NCBI RefSeq assembly: GCF_004349315.1
Contig: NZ_SMLH01000006.1
Coordinates: forward strand, 124,001-188,000
Direction of reading: 5' to 3'
Length of the DNA stretch: 64,000 nt
Source: Flavobacterium ranwuense
Lineage (GTDB): Bacteria > Bacteroidota > Bacteroidia > Flavobacteriales > Flavobacteriaceae
How positions within the stretch are numbered: position 1 is the first letter of the stretch; each line of letters opens with the position of its first letter. The position numbers and the translations under genes are program-made. Below the pieces are notes generated by a model, which ran no database searches, was not told the DNA's origin, and saw nothing but the letters and a program-made list of their open reading frames with translations. This document shows positions 38,055 to 45,644 of this stretch, in pieces.

Positions 38055-38873
38055 TTAAAATGTATTTATTGTTTTTCTGATAGCTACTAATTTGGTCATT
38101 AAGGATTCGAAATAATCCAAATGCAACATATTGGCACCGTCACTTTTTGCATTGGCAGGATCAAAATGGGTTTCAATAAAAATTCCATCCACACCTACAG
38201 CAATACCTGCTTTAGCAATGGTTTCAATCATATCTGGTCTTCCGCCAGTTACACCAGCCGTTTGGTTGGGTTGTTGCAGTGAGTGTGTAACATCAAGAAC
38301 AGTAGTGGCGTATTGTTGCATAGTAGGAATTCCTCTAAAATCAACAATCATGTCTTGGTAGCCAAACATGGTCCCTCTATCCGTAACCATCACGTTTTCA
38401 TTGTCACAATCCAATACTTTTTGAACCGCATGTTTCATACTTTCGGGGCTCATGAATTGCCCTTTTTTCAAGTTGACCACTTTTCCGGTATTGGCAGCAG
38501 CCACTACTAAATCGGTTTGACGCACTAAAAAAGCTGGAATTTGCAATACATCAACATATTGAGCTGCCATATCTGCATCTTCATTCGTGTGAATGTCAGT
38601 AACAGTAGGAACTCCAAATGTTTCCGAAACTTTTCTAAGGATTTTTAATGCTTTTTCATCACCAATTCCTGAAAAACTGTCAATTCTGGAACGGTTTGCT
38701 TTCCTGAAAGAACCCTTAAAAACAAAAGGGATTTGTAAATTATCAGTAATACCAACTAATTTTTCAGCAATTCGCATTGCCATTTCTTCCCCTTCAATGG
38801 CACAAGGACCGGCTAGTAGAAAGAAATTACCACTGTCAGTATATTTGATTTGTGGAATATGTTGTAGGTTCAT
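38055..38873 (-). CDS. kdsA: 3-deoxy-8-phosphooctulonate synthase
   Basis: 272 residues, the normal KdsA length. It makes Kdo-8-phosphate from arabinose-5-phosphate and phosphoenolpyruvate in the cytosol, the first committed step to Kdo of lipopolysaccharide. Motifs include FFLLAGPCAIEGEEMA, FKGSFRKANRSRIDSFSG, PAFLVRQTDLV, KKGQFMSPESM, VMVTDRGTMFGYQDMIVDFRGIP and VDGIFIETHFDPANAKSDGANML. The Asn in KANRS is characteristic of KdsA. A clear Bacteroidota promoter lies directly upstream. Confidence 0.97.
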   Translation of the reverse strand: MNLQHIPQIKYTDSGNFFLLAGPCAIEGEEMAMRIAEKLVGITDNLQIPFVFKGSFRKANRSRIDSFSGIGDEKALKILRKVSETFGVPTVTDIHTNEDADMAAQYVDVLQIPAFLVRQTDLVVAAANTGKVVNLKKGQFMSPESMKHAVQKVLDCDNENVMVTDRGTMFGYQDMIVDFRGIPTMQQYATTVLDVTHSLQQPNQTAGVTGGRPDMIETIAKAGIAVGVDGIFIETHFDPANAKSDGANMLHLDYFESLMTKLVAIRKTINTF

Positions 38874-38895
38874 AATATGAATTATTTAGAAAGTG

Positions 38896-38924
38896 CAAAG
38901 GTAGTTATGATTTACGATTTACAA
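38896..38924 (-). promoter_or_regulatory. Promoter of kdsA
   Basis: On the minus strand, TTG (38924-38922), 18 bases, then TACCTTTG (38903-38896), an exact match to TAnnTTTG. Transcription would begin near 38889, about 15 bases before the ATG. Confidence 0.55.
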
Positions 38925-38962
38925 TTTATGATTTGCAAATAATTTCTTGGATTAACTTTTTA

Positions 38963-39037
38963 TTAGGAGCTTTTTCCTGCTGTACGTTGCAATCTCCCGA
39001 AAAAACTGGAGGATTTCCACTGCCATCAGGGCTAGGA
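38963..39037. repeat. Dispersed intergenic repeat, copy 1 (short form)
   Basis: It begins TTAGGAGCTTTTTCCTGCTG and ends GGATTTCCACTGCCATCAGG followed by GCTA. The same ends frame copy 2 at 57182-57298 (TTAGGAGCTATTTCCTGCTA ... GGATTTCCACTTCTATCAGG), which carries a longer middle. I associate this type of repeat with flavobacterial genomes. Confidence 0.65.
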
Positions 39038-39074
39038 GTTTGGTATATAAGGATGTTTTGGAATTCGAAGTCTA

Positions 39075-39524
39075 TTATTTTTTCAATGAAAGTCCCACTG
39101 GAACCATCAATATTCCTTTTTCATAGATATTCAGGTAAAGCGTAATAGGTTTTTTCTGTCCTTTCCATTTTAATTCATAAACATCCAAAAATCCGGCACC
39201 TAATTCACTTCTTTTTGTTGGGAACGGGCAACAGTTTTCTAGTTTGGTAAACATAATTTTTTCGCCATTGGGTCCCGCTAAAGCATTCAAAAACCGATCT
39301 TGATTGATTGTTTCGTTTTTAGTGTTATTAAAGAAAATATTGATTGGATAATCTTTATCATAGCCATATTTTTTATCTTTACTATATTCAATAATCACAA
39401 AAGTATTGTCTTTTGAAAGGGTAAGATTGGGCGCATTATCATCTGTGTTTTTCAAAGTAGATTGTGTACTTGAGCAAGAAGCCATGCCAATTAGGAAAGC
39501 AATAAAAAGGATTGATTTTTTCAT
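39075..39524 (-). CDS. Small lipoprotein of unknown function near kdsA
   Basis: A 149-residue lipoprotein (MKKSILFIAFLIGMASC). The mature part has a conserved-looking core, FVIIEYSKDKKYGYDKDYPI, RFLNALAGPNGEKI and ENCCPFPTKRSEL, with a Cys pair, and ends KGILMVPVGLSLKK. Relatives near kdsA are, as far as I recall, sometimes labelled 'phosphooctonate aldolase', but nothing in this protein looks like that enzyme, so the name is probably carried over from the neighbour. It may sit in the outer membrane facing the periplasm. Confidence 0.7.
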   Translation of the reverse strand: MKKSILFIAFLIGMASCSSTQSTLKNTDDNAPNLTLSKDNTFVIIEYSKDKKYGYDKDYPINIFFNNTKNETINQDRFLNALAGPNGEKIMFTKLENCCPFPTKRSELGAGFLDVYELKWKGQKKPITLYLNIYEKGILMVPVGLSLKK

Positions 39525-39719
39525 GTTTAGGGTAAATTTATCAGGTAAAATTTAAATAGCAATTACAATACCACGTAATTTAAACTATACAAATATAAAC
39601 AGAACTTTAGACCTTCGTACGAGTTCCCGTAATAATTTGGGGATACACTTCTTAATCGAATGTAGCATTTCTTTCAAAATCTCGGAAAATGCTTCTTATC
39701 TTTACACAAAAAAAACAAT

Positions 39720-40280
39720 ATGAATGTTATTTTTCAAACATGGTCCTGGTACATTTCTGGGTTTTTGATTGGTATGATTATGCTTTCTTTGATTTATTTC
39801 GGAAAGTCTTTCGGAATGTCTTCTAATTTGCGTTCGCTGTGTTCAATGGCTGGTTTAGGAAAACGAGTAGCCTTTTTTGATTTTGATTGGAAAGCACAAC
39901 GCTGGAATTTAGTAGTCGTTCTTGGAGCTATGTTAGGTGGTTTTGTTGCCGTGCATTTTATGGGTGATGCTTCAAATGTGGATATTAATCCTAAAACAAT
40001 TGCGCAATTAGCACAACTGGGTATTGAAGCTCCAAACGGGAAATTAATGCCGGATGCTCTTTTTGGAACCGCTATTTTAGAATCTCCAAAAAGTATTTTC
40101 ATACTGATTATCGGTGGCGTTTTGATTGGTTTTGGCTCTCGTTATGCTGGTGGTTGTACTTCTGGACATGCCATTTCAGGCTTAAGCAATTTACAACTTC
40201 CTTCTTTGAAAGCTGTTATTGGGTTTTTCATTGGTGGATTAATAATGGCACATTTTTTATTGCCATTAATTTTAAAATAA
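39720..40280 (+). CDS. YeeE/YedE-family sulfur transporter, first half
   Basis: A 186-residue membrane protein with about four helices and the signature RYAGGCTSGHAISGL, whose Cys is central to sulfur passage in YeeE-type thiosulfate transporters. In Bacteroidota and Proteobacteria two half-size proteins of this kind are encoded together and probably form one channel; the second half follows at 40326. They are thought to move thiosulfate or another sulfur species across the inner membrane. No rhodanese, persulfide dioxygenase or ArsR/BigR regulator, often seen beside such pairs, is present here. Confidence 0.88.
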   Translation: MNVIFQTWSWYISGFLIGMIMLSLIYFGKSFGMSSNLRSLCSMAGLGKRVAFFDFDWKAQRWNLVVVLGAMLGGFVAVHFMGDASNVDINPKTIAQLAQLGIEAPNGKLMPDALFGTAILESPKSIFILIIGGVLIGFGSRYAGGCTSGHAISGLSNLQLPSLKAVIGFFIGGLIMAHFLLPLILK

Positions 40281-40325
40281 GAATTACTAAGCAATCATAA
40301 TGACCTTAATATTAAAATAAAAAGC

Positions 40326-40742
40326 ATGAAAAATACAGTAAAATATTTATTAGTTGGGTTTGTTTTTGGAATTGTATTGACTAAATCCGAAGCCGTTTCT
40401 TGGTATCGTATTTACGAAATGTTCCAATTTCAGTCGTTTCACATGTACGGAATTATTGCTGTAGCTATTTTGACGGGAGTGATTGGCATTCAAATCATAA
40501 AAAGAAACAATATAAAAGACATCAAAGGAGAATCCATAGGAATTCCGGATAAAGAAAAAGGCTCCGCACGATATTGGATTGGAGGATTGTTTTTCGGATT
40601 GGGTTGGGCATTGGTAGGTTCTTGTCCAGGTCCTATATTTATCTTATTGGGAGCCGGTTTTTGGACTGTTCTGATAGTGCTTTTTGGCGCTTTACTAGGC
40701 ACCTATTTATATGGATTATTGAAAAATAAATTACCTCATTAA
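40326..40742 (+). CDS. YeeE/YedE-family sulfur transporter, second half (DUF6691)
   Basis: A 138-residue membrane protein with about four helices and the motif WALVGSCPGPIFILLGAG, the Cys-containing counterpart of GCTSGH in its neighbour. It starts 45 bases after the first half and is most likely co-transcribed. The two Cys motifs probably line one pathway for a sulfur anion. The operon ends at a terminator that overlaps the stop codon of the convergent lysoplasmalogenase gene. Confidence 0.87.
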   Translation: MKNTVKYLLVGFVFGIVLTKSEAVSWYRIYEMFQFQSFHMYGIIAVAILTGVIGIQIIKRNNIKDIKGESIGIPDKEKGSARYWIGGLFFGLGWALVGSCPGPIFILLGAGFWTVLIVLFGALLGTYLYGLLKNKLPH

Positions 40743-40761
40743 TCGAAACACATCTGATATT

Positions 40762-40798
40762 AAAGTAGCATTCTCGTATGAAAATGCTACTTTTTTTT
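40762..40798. terminator. Terminator shared by convergent genes
   Basis: AAAGTAGCATT pairs with AATGCTACTTT and has eight T after it. The convergent gene's TAG stop (40787-40789) is inside the right arm, so the same hairpin forms part of that gene's coding end. Confidence 0.8.
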
Positions 40799-41458
40799 GT
40801 TTAATTTCAAAATACCGGCAACAATTAAGTATTGTGCAATTAAGTAGGTTGCCATAATCAGAAATGAGCTGTATTGCAGTGGCGCATAAAACTTATCAAA
40901 TGCCAGAATAGTATCTGAAGCAACAAAAATAACAGCACCGATTAATATATAGATACTGGCGGGTTTTTGCCAGTTTAAAAAGCCTTTGAGCGCAAATAAA
41001 AGCATAATGGAAATTGTCAGGGCATAAACAAAAACAGGAATTTTTAAGTCACCTAGACTGGGTAATAAAATCAACATCATTACTATTAAATAAAAGGCAA
41101 TTGCTGTAACTCCTACCCAGAAAATGATTTTACTTTTCTTTAAATAAATCTTTAATTGTTTGCTGAACAATATAATATAGGAAATATGCGAAAGAAGAAA
41201 GGCAATCAATCCTGCTATAAAATATAATTTTCCTTTGTCAGCAAACATCAAAATAATATCACCTATCCATGACAAAGTCAAAGCTGTTAAAAGAATTTTT
41301 TTGGTAGTGAACCTTTCATGTAAAAAAACTGCCAGAATTAGAAACGGCAATAAAAATGGTTTGAAATACCAAGCCGTATCTTCATTTCCAAAAAATAGAA
41401 ATGAAAGATAAACAAGACTAAACCCAATAAAACTATTTAATATTATGTTGCTTTTCAT
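40787..41458 (-). CDS. YhhN/TMEM86-family lysoplasmalogenase
   Basis: A 223-residue membrane protein with about seven to eight helices. Family signs are WIGDIILMFADKGKLYFIAGLIAFLLSHISYIILF and LIGAVIFVASDTILAFDKF, where the Asp residues are conserved in YhhN/TMEM86 proteins. Characterised members split the vinyl-ether bond of lysoplasmalogens. It is separated by only nine bases from the upstream fatty-acid-hydroxylase gene, whose closest described relatives include alkylglycerol monooxygenase, so both may act on ether lipids. Biochemical role is known for the family, the joint role is inferred. Confidence 0.88.
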   Translation of the reverse strand: MKSNIILNSFIGFSLVYLSFLFFGNEDTAWYFKPFLLPFLILAVFLHERFTTKKILLTALTLSWIGDIILMFADKGKLYFIAGLIAFLLSHISYIILFSKQLKIYLKKSKIIFWVGVTAIAFYLIVMMLILLPSLGDLKIPVFVYALTISIMLLFALKGFLNWQKPASIYILIGAVIFVASDTILAFDKFYAPLQYSSFLIMATYLIAQYLIVAGILKLNKKK

Positions 41459-41467
41459 ACGTTATTT

Positions 41468-42739
41468 TTAAGATTGAGCTATAATCATTGTTTCTTTTTC
41501 AAAGTTACTGCTGACAAAATAAATGGTCACTATCAATGACAAGATAAGATAGCCTGCAACAACATAACTCGCAAAAGGAAAGAGTTGATCCATTCCAAAC
41601 CAATCGCCAAAGTAGAAAATTAGCCCAATTCCGAATGCAAAACGAATACTTTCCCAGAATACAGAAATTTTCCGGGTATCCATTAATTCAGTATAACTGT
41701 AAACGGTCAGGAAAATAAAGGCACCGTAAATAAATACATTTGGCAAACCTATTATTGCTATGGAATTATACATATAACTAATAAGTAACAATGTAATAAT
41801 AGCTTGAAATAAGGACCAGTACATCAGTTTTTTAGAATGTTGGACTCCATATTTTTCAAAATCATAGACATTGGTGATTTTGGTTACGGGATATTTTTCT
41901 TCAAAATTTTCTGGACGCCAGCCCGTTGGTTTAAACCAAATGGTAAACTTGTCTTTCCAGTTTTCGGCACGCCAAGCATCCGTAATTAATAACCATAAAT
42001 GCTGAAAATTAATCCGAATAGGATTCCAGGTTCTCGCTGGTCTTGTGATTCCAAAAACGGGTGGGACGGTTTCTAATTCTGCTTGAAAAGTACCAAATAA
42101 CTTATCCCAAATAATAAATATTTGTGAATGATTCTTGTCCATGTATTCAGGGTTGATGGCATGATGAACCCTATGGTGCGATGGCGAAACCAGTATGTTT
42201 TCCAGAAAACCAATTTTCTTAATGTGCTTGGTGTGATACCAGAATTGCAGGAATAAATGAATCGGTAAGGTTATCGCAATCACTTTGGAGGGAACTCCCA
42301 AAAGAGCGGCTGGAATCAATAAAAAAGTGAAAAGATTCACAAAACTGGAAACGGGTTGACGCAAGGCACATGCCAGATTGAATTCTTCACTACTGTGATG
42401 AATCGCATGTTTGTTCCATAAAAAATTAATTTGATGAGACAAACGATGACTCCAATAGCCATAAAAATCAATAGCGATAAATCCAATGAGATAAGTTAAA
42501 ACGGTTGCTTCAAGATCGAATAAAGCTATTTTGGAGACAATCCAATCGTAGGAAACCAGCGTTATGCTGAGTCCCAAAACATCTTTTAGAGAGTTAATCA
42601 TTCCAGAACTTACGCTCGAAACAGAATCCATGTTTGGTGCCGTATCTTCCCCTTTATAATGCCCGTATATTTTTTCGATGATAATTAATATCAAAAAAAC
42701 GGGCATTACAAAAACTAAAATTTTACCATATTGTTCCAT
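41468..42739 (-). CDS. Sterol desaturase/fatty-acid hydroxylase family protein, AGMO-like
   Basis: A 423-residue membrane protein. The di-iron histidine clusters of the family are all present: YWSHRLSH, KHAIHHSSEEFN and SHHRVHHAINPEY. Extra C-terminal membrane helices (about 310-415) follow the hydroxylase domain, an arrangement shared with human TMEM195, alkylglycerol monooxygenase (about 445 residues). It would hydroxylate a lipid chain or ether-bonded carbon using oxygen. Sterol synthesis is not expected in this organism. The lysoplasmalogenase gene follows nine bases later on the same strand. Confidence 0.87.
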   Translation of the reverse strand: MEQYGKILVFVMPVFLILIIIEKIYGHYKGEDTAPNMDSVSSVSSGMINSLKDVLGLSITLVSYDWIVSKIALFDLEATVLTYLIGFIAIDFYGYWSHRLSHQINFLWNKHAIHHSSEEFNLACALRQPVSSFVNLFTFLLIPAALLGVPSKVIAITLPIHLFLQFWYHTKHIKKIGFLENILVSPSHHRVHHAINPEYMDKNHSQIFIIWDKLFGTFQAELETVPPVFGITRPARTWNPIRINFQHLWLLITDAWRAENWKDKFTIWFKPTGWRPENFEEKYPVTKITNVYDFEKYGVQHSKKLMYWSLFQAIITLLLISYMYNSIAIIGLPNVFIYGAFIFLTVYSYTELMDTRKISVFWESIRFAFGIGLIFYFGDWFGMDQLFPFASYVVAGYLILSLIVTIYFVSSNFEKETMIIAQS

Positions 42740-42834
42740 AAAAAAGCATTATTTTCATTCAAATATAGAATAAAAGAGAATGTTTTTTGAATTATTCACA
42801 GTAATTTATTTCTTAAAGGGAAGTTTTATTAGTC

Positions 42835-43110
42835 TTAAATTATCTCTGCATTTAATCCTGCTTCTAATAATTGGGTGCATTGTGGTTTTAATTTTTCGTA
42901 AGGACCCGTTTTTACGGTACACTTCCCATTATAATGTACAATTAATGAACATTGTTCTGCTTGTTCCGGAGTGTGATCACAAACGCGAATCAAAGTTTCA
43001 ATAACATGGTCAAAAGTATTTACATCATCGTTGTAAACGACTATTTCATTGTCCAGACTTATAGCTTCCTTAACACTAACTCTTTCTCTTACTTTTTCTT
43101 TAGTACTCAT
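42835..43110 (-). CDS. clpS: ATP-dependent Clp protease adaptor ClpS
   Basis: 91 residues. The ClpS core IVVYNDDVNTFDHVIETLIRVCDHTPEQAEQCSLIVHYNGKCTV is split here only for description: NDDVNTFDHV forms the N-degron pocket and the His of VHYNGK lies at its edge. ClpS brings N-end-rule substrates to ClpAP (ClpA-type ATPases) in the cytosol. prmA lies upstream on the same strand, 45 bases away, a pairing usual in Bacteroidota. Confidence 0.93.
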   Translation of the reverse strand: MSTKEKVRERVSVKEAISLDNEIVVYNDDVNTFDHVIETLIRVCDHTPEQAEQCSLIVHYNGKCTVKTGPYEKLKPQCTQLLEAGLNAEII

Positions 43111-43155
43111 TTTGTAGGTTTTTGTACTTTCGTAATTAATAAAAAAATAGTACCA

Positions 43156-43989
43156 CTAATTTACATATTTTAAAGATACCCAATTGTTTCTTTCAAATTT
43201 TTTAACATATGTTAGCCCTTTTTCAGTACAAGAAGCATCTATAAATGGTATATCTTCGTGATAGAAACCACTTAAAAGTAGTGTCCCATTAGGATTTAAA
43301 CTGTCTACATAACTTTGCATATCGTTCAACAAAATATTCCTGTTGATGTTAGCAATAATCAAATCGTATTTTTTACCTTCTAATAAAGCGGCCTCACCTT
43401 CATAAACTGTAATGTGCTTACAATTATTGCGTTGTGCATTTTCTATAGAATTCAAGTAACACCAATTATCAATATCAATGGCGTCAATTGGTTGCGCTCC
43501 TTTCATCTCGGCAAGTATTGCTAAAATGGCAGTTCCACATCCCATATCCAGCGTTTTCATTCCAGTAACATCTATTTCTAATAAATGCTGAATCATCATG
43601 TGTGTAGTCTCATGGTGACCTGTTCCAAAACTCATCTTTGGTTCGATTATAATATCAAATTCGGCATCCGTTTTTGGGTGAAAAGGCGCACGTACATGAC
43701 AATTTCCATCGACATCAATCGCTTCAAAATTCTTTTCCCATTCTTCATTCCAGTTTACTTGTTCGATTTCTTCAAATGTATAATCGATTGTAAATTCCTC
43801 CGATTGTAAAATATGAATATCTTCTAAAATGGTTTCATCCCACAAATCCTTTTGTACAAAAGCTGAAATACCGCTTTCAGTTTCCGTAAAACTCTCGAAT
43901 GCTTTTTCTCCTAATTCTGCAATTAATATTTCAGACCCTAATTCTTTAGGTTCAATAGTAAAATGATACCCGATATAAATGTTTGACAT
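43156..43989 (-). CDS. prmA: Ribosomal protein L11 methyltransferase
   Basis: 277 residues from the ATG at 43989 (MSNIYIGYHFTIEPKE). An in-frame ATG at 44031 would add 14 basic residues absent from the family and would overlap the promoter. The N-terminal substrate domain is followed by the SAM site: IEPKMSFGTGHHETTHMM, TLDMGCGTAILAILA and IIANINRNILL. It trimethylates L11 of the large ribosomal subunit. clpS follows; tpiA lies upstream. Confidence 0.94.
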   Translation of the reverse strand: MSNIYIGYHFTIEPKELGSEILIAELGEKAFESFTETESGISAFVQKDLWDETILEDIHILQSEEFTIDYTFEEIEQVNWNEEWEKNFEAIDVDGNCHVRAPFHPKTDAEFDIIIEPKMSFGTGHHETTHMMIQHLLEIDVTGMKTLDMGCGTAILAILAEMKGAQPIDAIDIDNWCYLNSIENAQRNNCKHITVYEGEAALLEGKKYDLIIANINRNILLNDMQSYVDSLNPNGTLLLSGFYHEDIPFIDASCTEKGLTYVKKFERNNWVSLKYVN

Positions 43990-44003
43990 GCTTCTTTTTT
44001 TTG

Positions 44004-44011
44004 CAAAGGTA
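44004..44011 (-). promoter_or_regulatory. -7 element upstream of prmA
   Basis: TACCTTTG on the minus strand matches TAnnTTTG exactly and lies 14 bases before the ATG at 43989. No clear -33 TTG was found at the expected distance. It supports the shorter start for prmA. Confidence 0.4.
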
Positions 44012-44048
44012 CTATTTCTCTTTATTCTCATGAATAATTTAAACTATA

Positions 44049-44080
44049 AAAAAAGCGATGATTAATTTCACCGCTTTTTA
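44049..44080 (-). terminator. Terminator after tpiA
   Basis: AAAAAGCGATG pairs with CACCGCTTTTT with one mismatch. It lies just past the tpiA stop. Confidence 0.6.
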
Positions 44081-44099
44081 TATTGTTAAAAAATGAAAT

Positions 44100-44852
44100 T
44101 TATATAGCATTTACAATTGCTACAAAATCATCTGCTTTTAGGGCAGCACCACCAATAAGACCACCGTCTACATCTGGTTTTGAGAATATTTCTTTAGCAT
44201 TTTCAGGTTTTACACTTCCACCATAAAGGATGGATACGTTTTCAGCGATTTCACTTCCAAAAGCTTTACGAACTGTTTCTCTGATGAATTCATGCATTTC
44301 TTGCGCTTGTTCCGGAGAAGCTGTTTCTCCAGTTCCTATTGCCCAAACTGGCTCATAGGCCAAAACAATACTTTCCCAGTCTTTGGATTCAATATGGAAT
44401 AAACCATCACGCAATTGGTTTTCTACCACATTAAAATGATTTTTTGATTGACGGTCTTTTAATTCTTCGCCGAAGCAAAAAATAACCATCATATCATGTT
44501 CCAAAGCCGTATTTACTTTATTAGCAATCAAAGCATCCGTTTCATGAAAAATAGCTCTGCGTTCTGAGTGTCCCAGAATTACAATATCTACACCAACACT
44601 TTTTAACATATCAGCTGAAATTTCACCTGTAAATGCACCGCTTTCTGCTTGATGTACGTTTTGTGCAGCAACATCAATATTAGTGAACTCTAAATGATCT
44701 ACAGTTGAAGCCAAGTTTACAAACGTTGGAGCTACAATTACTTGTGCTTTTGTATCTGTAGGTATTTTTGCTATTAATTCATTCAATAAATCTTCAGTTT
44801 GCTCTGCATTTTTATGCATTTTCCAGTTTCCGGCAACAATCTTCTTTCTCAT
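44100..44852 (-). CDS. tpiA: Triosephosphate isomerase
   Basis: A 250-residue TIM-barrel enzyme of glycolysis and gluconeogenesis interconverting dihydroxyacetone phosphate and glyceraldehyde 3-phosphate. Motifs: VAGNWKMHK (Asn/Lys of the active site), VILGHSERRAIF (electrophilic His), AYEPVWAIGTG (catalytic Glu) and the phosphate loop ILYGGSVKPENA plus GGLIGGAAL. Gene order tpiA-prmA-clpS is shared with many Bacteroidota. Confidence 0.98.
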   Translation of the reverse strand: MRKKIVAGNWKMHKNAEQTEDLLNELIAKIPTDTKAQVIVAPTFVNLASTVDHLEFTNIDVAAQNVHQAESGAFTGEISADMLKSVGVDIVILGHSERRAIFHETDALIANKVNTALEHDMMVIFCFGEELKDRQSKNHFNVVENQLRDGLFHIESKDWESIVLAYEPVWAIGTGETASPEQAQEMHEFIRETVRKAFGSEIAENVSILYGGSVKPENAKEIFSKPDVDGGLIGGAALKADDFVAIVNAI

Positions 44853-44918
44853 TTTAGTTGTATTATATTTAGTTTTTGGTTTTAGTTTTCCAATATTGTA
44901 ATTGATTATTACAAAGTG

Positions 44919-45416
44919 TTATTTTAAATTTTTGAGAGTCTCATTGATTTTATCAAAATCAGTTTCTATAGCACGGTATAAAACGATCTTTCCATTTTTG
45001 TCTATAACAATGTATCTTGGGATCCAATCGACATCAACAGCTTTAGCAAATACCCCTTTCATTTGGTCATTTGCCATGAAATGGTCCCCTTTCAATTCGT
45101 GCTTTTCGATTCCTAGTTTCCATTTATCGGCAGTTTTATCCATCGAAATAAATAAGTACCCAACATCAGGATTGTTAGCTTGTAGTTCTTTAAATTTAGG
45201 CATTGCTTTAACACAATCGCCACACCAGGAAGCCCACACTTCAATTACCAAGGTTTTTCCTTTGTGTTTTTTTAGAATATCCTTAAAAGCAACTTGACTT
45301 CCATCAGTGGCTAAAAGGGTTTCGGATAAAGCTTCTTTGGAGAATTTAGTTTTTTGCGCATTTGATGTGCAAGAGAATGTTGCTAACGCAATTAGTAATG
45401 CTATTATTCTTTTCAT
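44919..45416 (-). CDS. TlpA-like thioredoxin-fold lipoprotein
   Basis: 165 residues from the ATG at 45416, giving a lipoprotein signal (MKRIIALLIALATFSC). The ATG at 45437 adds seven residues before it and is less likely. The thioredoxin fold has an active-site WASWCGDC and the cis-proline strand VDWIPRYIVIDKNGKIVLY. It probably reduces disulfides or assists cytochrome maturation on the periplasmic side. tpiA follows on the same strand; the BT_3928-like gene, which also has a thioredoxin-like end, lies upstream. Confidence 0.88.
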   Translation of the reverse strand: MKRIIALLIALATFSCTSNAQKTKFSKEALSETLLATDGSQVAFKDILKKHKGKTLVIEVWASWCGDCVKAMPKFKELQANNPDVGYLFISMDKTADKWKLGIEKHELKGDHFMANDQMKGVFAKAVDVDWIPRYIVIDKNGKIVLYRAIETDFDKINETLKNLK

Positions 45417-45590
45417 TATAGTAATGTTTTTTAACAAAGTTAAACAAACAATTTGAATGCGTTATACAGAATAAGAAATTTTGAAAGCATTATTCGAAAA
45501 TGACAAAGCAATATCGTTATAGTTTATAAATAATCGAATGATTTTGATTCACTGGTTTATTTAGAAAGCAGTTGTCATTCTTTTTATGTC

Positions 45591-45629
45591 TAAAGTCGTA
45601 AAGTTTTCTATTCGGACTTTACGACTTTA
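45591..45629. repeat. Perfect 14-base inverted repeat
   Basis: TAAAGTCGTAAAGT (45591-45604) and ACTTTACGACTTTA (45616-45629) around an 11-base loop, just beyond the stop of the BT_3928-like gene. It has no clear T-run, so it may be an RNA 3'-end stabiliser rather than a terminator. Confidence 0.6.
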
Positions 45630-45644
45630 AACGGTAGAAGTTAT

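Noticed and set aside
39075..39524. Kdo-phosphate aldolase/synthase-like enzyme
   Set aside because: It is a short lipoprotein with no TIM-barrel motif; such a name would come from the neighbouring kdsA.
42780..43004. Small plus-strand frame opposite clpS
   Set aside because: It overlaps the antisense of a clear clpS gene and shows no family or promoter.
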